A stretch of DNA of 64,000 nucleotides from contig OX387190.1 in NCBI GenBank assembly GCA_947561395.2, positions 35,142,392-35,206,391 of the forward strand. Reading direction: 5' to 3'. Both the position numbers and the translations under genes were made by a program. This DNA comes from Buxus sempervirens (Eukaryota > Streptophyta > Magnoliopsida > Buxales > Buxaceae). Below the pieces are notes generated by a model. The model had not been told where the DNA came from, made no database searches, and saw nothing but the letters and a program-made list of their open reading frames with translations. Numbering within the stretch: the first letter of the stretch is position 1; each line of letters begins with the position of its first letter. Below are positions 60,501 to 64,000 of the stretch, piece after piece.

Positions 60501-62751
60501 TGAGAAAATATTTTAGGGTTTTCTGGCATTTTAAGGGGTGCAAAAATTGGCTCAATAATATAATTGGTTTCATTGTATCTATGGTATTTTCTGGTGACAA
60601 GGTGGGATTCATGAGGGATGATTTAAAGTCCTCATTATAATGGATTTTCATGTTGGGTTAGAAGAGCATTGAATTGCTCAATACAGCATGAGGTAAAATA
60701 TGCAAGCTGATTCAACATATGATGTAAAATGCTGTTAGTTTTATGTTGTACAATAGGAGATCATGATGTTTTCTGACCTTGATGTTCAGAAGTAACTGAA
60801 TCCATGTTTGAACCTGAGTTTTGGATTTTGAAGTGTTCTTCCATTCAGCAGTTCAGTTCCACCTTAGCCATAAGTAAAGTAGAATAGGGCAGCTAAAGAA
60901 ACTGGGAAGTCAAGATTCCTTATAGCCAAAAATGTTAGTAGTTCTTGCTGAATTTGAGATTCTGGAGCAAAAAAACTCAAACGATGAGGATTTCTAGAAT
61001 TTCTACGTCAAGACATTTAGTCCAAGTCATTTCTTTCCACAAGACTCGTGCTTTATGACAAAATCTTTCCCAGAAAAAAAAAATACTCTTCAAGTAAATT
61101 ACGAGCGGAATGTGAAGATGTTTTAGATGTGATGAGGGTGTAGAGATGATTAAATATGGCTTCTGTTGTCCTATTTAAAGCAGGGTTTTAGATATTTATA
61201 TATCCGTCTATATCTAGAGCAATATTAGGTTGATGTTAGTCTTATTTTTGTAACAGAATCACTTTATGCATATGGAGGGACTATTTGAATTTTTAAGGAT
61301 TTGCTAAGAAAGTATTTTTGTGCTATAAAGCTTGGGAATTGTTTATTTTCAACAAGTGTGGATCAGTTGTCTCTATGCAATGTCAATTCTACTTTTATTT
61401 CATGTGGTTCCTACTGTTATTATGTTCTTCCTTATCTGTATTTTCTTCCATCATGAACTTTCAATCTCTGTGACATTTATGACCCCTGGTGGTTTTCCAA
61501 GTTTCATGTCTAAATTATTGTGTGGATTATTTTTCCTTTAGTTTTCCGAGATGGCGGGATTGATATGCAAAATTGTGAAATGCCTTGATGTCTTATAAAT
61601 TAAATTAGCGATTTTACATATTTTCTACAGCATCAGATTTCCATATTTTCTACAGCATGACCTTTAAGGAAAAGATCTGTGTTCTGCTTAATATGCCATG
61701 CTATGTTCTTCCAGAAACTCATTCCATAGGATTCTGAGAATAAATTTTTAGGGACAACTCATAGAAATTGTTCCATAGGATTCTGAGAAGACATTTAGTT
61801 TTCTTATTCAGAGGTACTGCATATTACTCGAGCGAAATCCTTCTACATTGTTGCATTGTCAGGGAATTTCTAAAATGCTCAATACCATTTTGTATTCAGG
61901 TTGACATAGTTGGAGTTAGCTGCTACTCCTCCAAGAACCTGTGGACATGGAAAAATGAGGGTATTGTGCTAGCTGGAGAAGAAACTAATGAGACCCATGA
62001 CCTTCATAGATCCAACGTGCTTGAGAGGCCAAAGGTGATATACAATGACAAGACAAGAAAATATGTTATGTGGATGCATGTTGATGATGCCAACTACACT
62101 AAAGCCTCAGTAGGTATTGCCATCAGTGACTATCCTACAGGGCCCTTTGAGTACCTCTACAGCAAACGGCCCCATGGATTTGAAAGCAGGGACATGACCA
62201 TTTTCAAGGATGATGATGGGGTAGCTTACCTCATCTACTCCTCAGAAGACAACAGTGAACTTCACATTGGACCACTAACCGAAGATTATCTCCATGTTAC
62301 CCCTGTTATGAGAAGGATTCTTGTGGGACAACATAGGGAAGCACCCGCTTTATTCAAGCATCGGGATACTTACTACATGATCACATCAGGTTGCACGGGC
62401 TGGGCACCAAACGAGGCACTTGCCCATGCAGCCGAGTCAATTATGGGCCCATGGGAGACAATGGGAAATCCCTGTATCGGAGGGAACACAGTCTTCAGAT
62501 CAACAACTTTCTTTTCTCAGAGCACATTTGTACTACCATTGCCGGGGCTCCCAGGTTTCTTTATCTTCATGGCGGACCGATGGAATCCCGCTGAGCTGAG
62601 AGACTCAAGATATGTATGGTTGCCCCTGGCAGTGGCAGGAGCAGCTGACGGACCTCTGGAGCTCAATTTTGGGTTTCCATTATGGTCAAGAGTTTCAATT
62701 TATTGGCACAAAAGATGGAGACTTCCTGATGGATGGAGCAGTGGGCTGTAA
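57593..62751 (+). CDS. Golgi GH43 glycosidase, putative exo-beta-1,3-galactosidase
   Basis: Two exons, 57593-58147 and 61900-62751, joined in phase 0, encode 468 residues. The N-terminus MRMRNKYRKP and the hydrophobic segment at about 22-43 form a type II membrane anchor as in the Arabidopsis Golgi enzymes GH43A and GH43B. A basic stem follows, then the five-bladed GH43 domain from about residue 135: IQAHGGGILY (148-157), YYWYGENKEG, LERPKVIYN (227-235), REAPALF (331-337) and FFSQSTFVLP (389-398). By analogy with fungal 1,3-galactanase, Glu332 would be the acid and Gln392 would take the place of the usual base. The enzymes trim beta-1,3-galactan of arabinogalactan proteins. The single intron is 3.75 kb and holds a degenerate tandem repeat. 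Confidence 0.87.
59429..59870 (+). repeat. Three-copy degenerate tandem repeat, ~160-bp unit
   Basis: Units begin at 59429, 59587 and 59749 with GCCGGAAGTAGTCAGAGATG, GCCTCGAGTAGTCTGAGATG and GCATCGAATAGTCAGATATG. Later shared blocks include AAAGAAAAGAA and GATTAGCACAA. The third unit is truncated. It lies inside the GH43 intron. Confidence 0.75.
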
Positions 62752-63076
62752 GTGATTCACATTTTTTATGATTCACTGTATCATATTAGTGGTCTCATAG
62801 ATCATTCTTTTCACAGCATTCTGCTGTTGTGTCTCTGTAATGTAAAGCACCTACTCATTTCACCAGCCCAGCAACTCAACTCTTTACAGTGGGTAGGTTC
62901 TGAGGTGTAGACCCGTAGTCGAGGTCATGTTTATATGCTTCTGAGAGGATGTGGATGTTAGTTGAGAAAGACACATCCTATTGAAGACTGAATAACATCA
63001 ATACAGCAGTGTCAAGCAATTTTAACTTGTTGATCTTTGTCCAGGAACTTCAATATTTAGCTATTGCTATTTATCT
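62752..63076. other. GH43 3' flank
   Basis: This should contain the GH43 3' untranslated region and the gap to the possible minus-strand exon. Nothing else is seen. Confidence 0.5.
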
Positions 63077-63789
63077 TTAGAGACCAACACGATGGAGCTC
63101 AAGAGCTTTGTTGATACCAAAACCAAAGCTATTTATGGCATGATGGAGCTCAGGTTCTTTATAGATGCCAAATGAATCTTTACCTTGCAGTCTGTGGACA
63201 CTGATGGGGGAGTTTTCTGTCAGCTTGATATTGTGCTTTGCTTGAAATGCTGCAAGTAGACGTCTAAAGCTTGCACCATAAAATTTAGAAGTAGATGAAA
63301 CTTGGCTACTGAAAGTACCCCCTTTTTCCCTTGGTTTTATAATGGGGTTGCATGGTACTGTAGTGTCCTTGCTATTGAAAATCTGGTGATCATTGTAACA
63401 CATTTTTACTTGTAAGTTTTGGGCAGCCCTTTTAAATGCAAATGCAGTCCTTGATGATACAGTTACTCTTTGAAGCTGCGGTGACAATGGATGAGGTGTG
63501 ATATCAAGCAGATCGTTTGAAAAGCTCCATGTTTCATTGTCATCGCCTGTGATGGACGATGCAACCATGTGTACCCATCTGTGTACGAAGCAAGTCTGTA
63601 CTTGGGTTCCACCATCCGAACAGATGATGAAACATTGTGCGCCCCAGCTGACAGGCACTCGCTGATTAGTGGCTTTGGCTTGGCGTCTTCTGTATTTTTT
63701 CTCCGCCACATTGGTTTTTGTTGGAGTATCTGACGGTTGATACTTTTCAACTGGTTTGAAATCGTCTGTCGCCAAAAACTGCTGCTGTT
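63077..63789 (-). CDS. Possible terminal exon of an unidentified gene (partial)
   Basis: A minus-strand frame of about 230 codons runs open from an acceptor-like AACAGCAGCAG at about 63790 to a stop at 63077-63079. The first codon at 63775 is TTG, not ATG, so if real this is an internal or last exon of a gene continuing beyond the right edge. Features include a basic KKYRRRQAK segment near its start, and VPVSWGAQCFIICSDGG and FRRLLAAFQAKHNIKL later. I do not recognise the family. The length of the open frame and its mixed, non-repetitive composition favour coding; lack of any known domain and the opposing position to the GH43 3' end argue for caution. Confidence 0.35.
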
Positions 63790-64000
63790 AGTGCAGCTTT
63801 ATTCAGATGGTTACACATGGAGAATGTAATGGTTGAAGAACTTTGCTTGAGAAAATGTGACAAAAAAATTTTTGGGATGAAAAAAGCCAAACATGAGATG
63901 CTTCGTATGGCATCATCTTACTTAGGCTGCATGTACTGCAGCAGTAAAAGGTGACAGATGATATCTTCCCTTTTCAACTTATTGTAAATGTTTCACATAG
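63790..64000. other. Right-edge sequence, no feature recognised
   Basis: If the neighbouring minus-strand exon is real, this is its upstream intron. Nothing else is supported. Confidence 0.4.

Overview
This is nuclear DNA of a flowering plant, most likely a eudicot. The genes have many short exons, long AT-rich introns and plant-specific proteins, and the space between them holds retrotransposon, SINE and MITE remains. I cannot name the species. Gene models were built by hand from reading frames, splice sites and family knowledge; in each accepted multi-exon model the reading phase carries through every junction.

Layout, left to right. A mitochondrial ribosomal protein bL12 gene (minus, 1161-1673). 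A SINE (3337-3576) and a fold-back MULE-type MITE (4517-4859), both with target-site duplications. A ZCF37-like gene (plus, 6550-7290), followed by a solo LTR and a 5'-truncated LINE tail. A divergent pair on a short shared promoter: an AKAP17A/XE7-like RRM gene (minus, 15661 down to 10768) and a 76-residue SVIP-like gene (plus, 16045-18095). Three long minus-strand genes: a DG1-like chloroplast PPR gene (nine exons, 28194-20415), an NPGR1-like TPR gene (five exons, 33618-29805) and an ARL8 GTPase gene (six exons, 41986-36871). Then a nested stack of transposons (42816-49976). Then two plus-strand genes: a multi-pass membrane protein (ten exons, 51402-53854) and a Golgi GH43 glycosidase (two exons, 57593-62751). 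The right edge holds a possible terminal exon of an unidentified minus-strand gene.

The genes are unrelated housekeeping functions: organelle translation and chloroplast gene expression, splicing, p97/VCP regulation, plasma-membrane lipid-kinase scaffolding, vesicle traffic and arabinogalactan trimming. They do not form one pathway. GH43, a membrane protein, ARL8 and DG1 in this order recall the end of Arabidopsis chromosome 5 (At5g67540 to At5g67570), which suggests ancestral microsynteny.

I found no new defence or metabolic system. The most notable points are a four-level insertion stack whose layers can each be bounded by terminal motifs and target-site duplications (LINE RNase H, then solo LTR A, then solo LTR B, then solo LTR C); three separate genes whose reading frames appear to need a GC-AG intron; and an exact p97-binding VIM motif in a very small plant protein.
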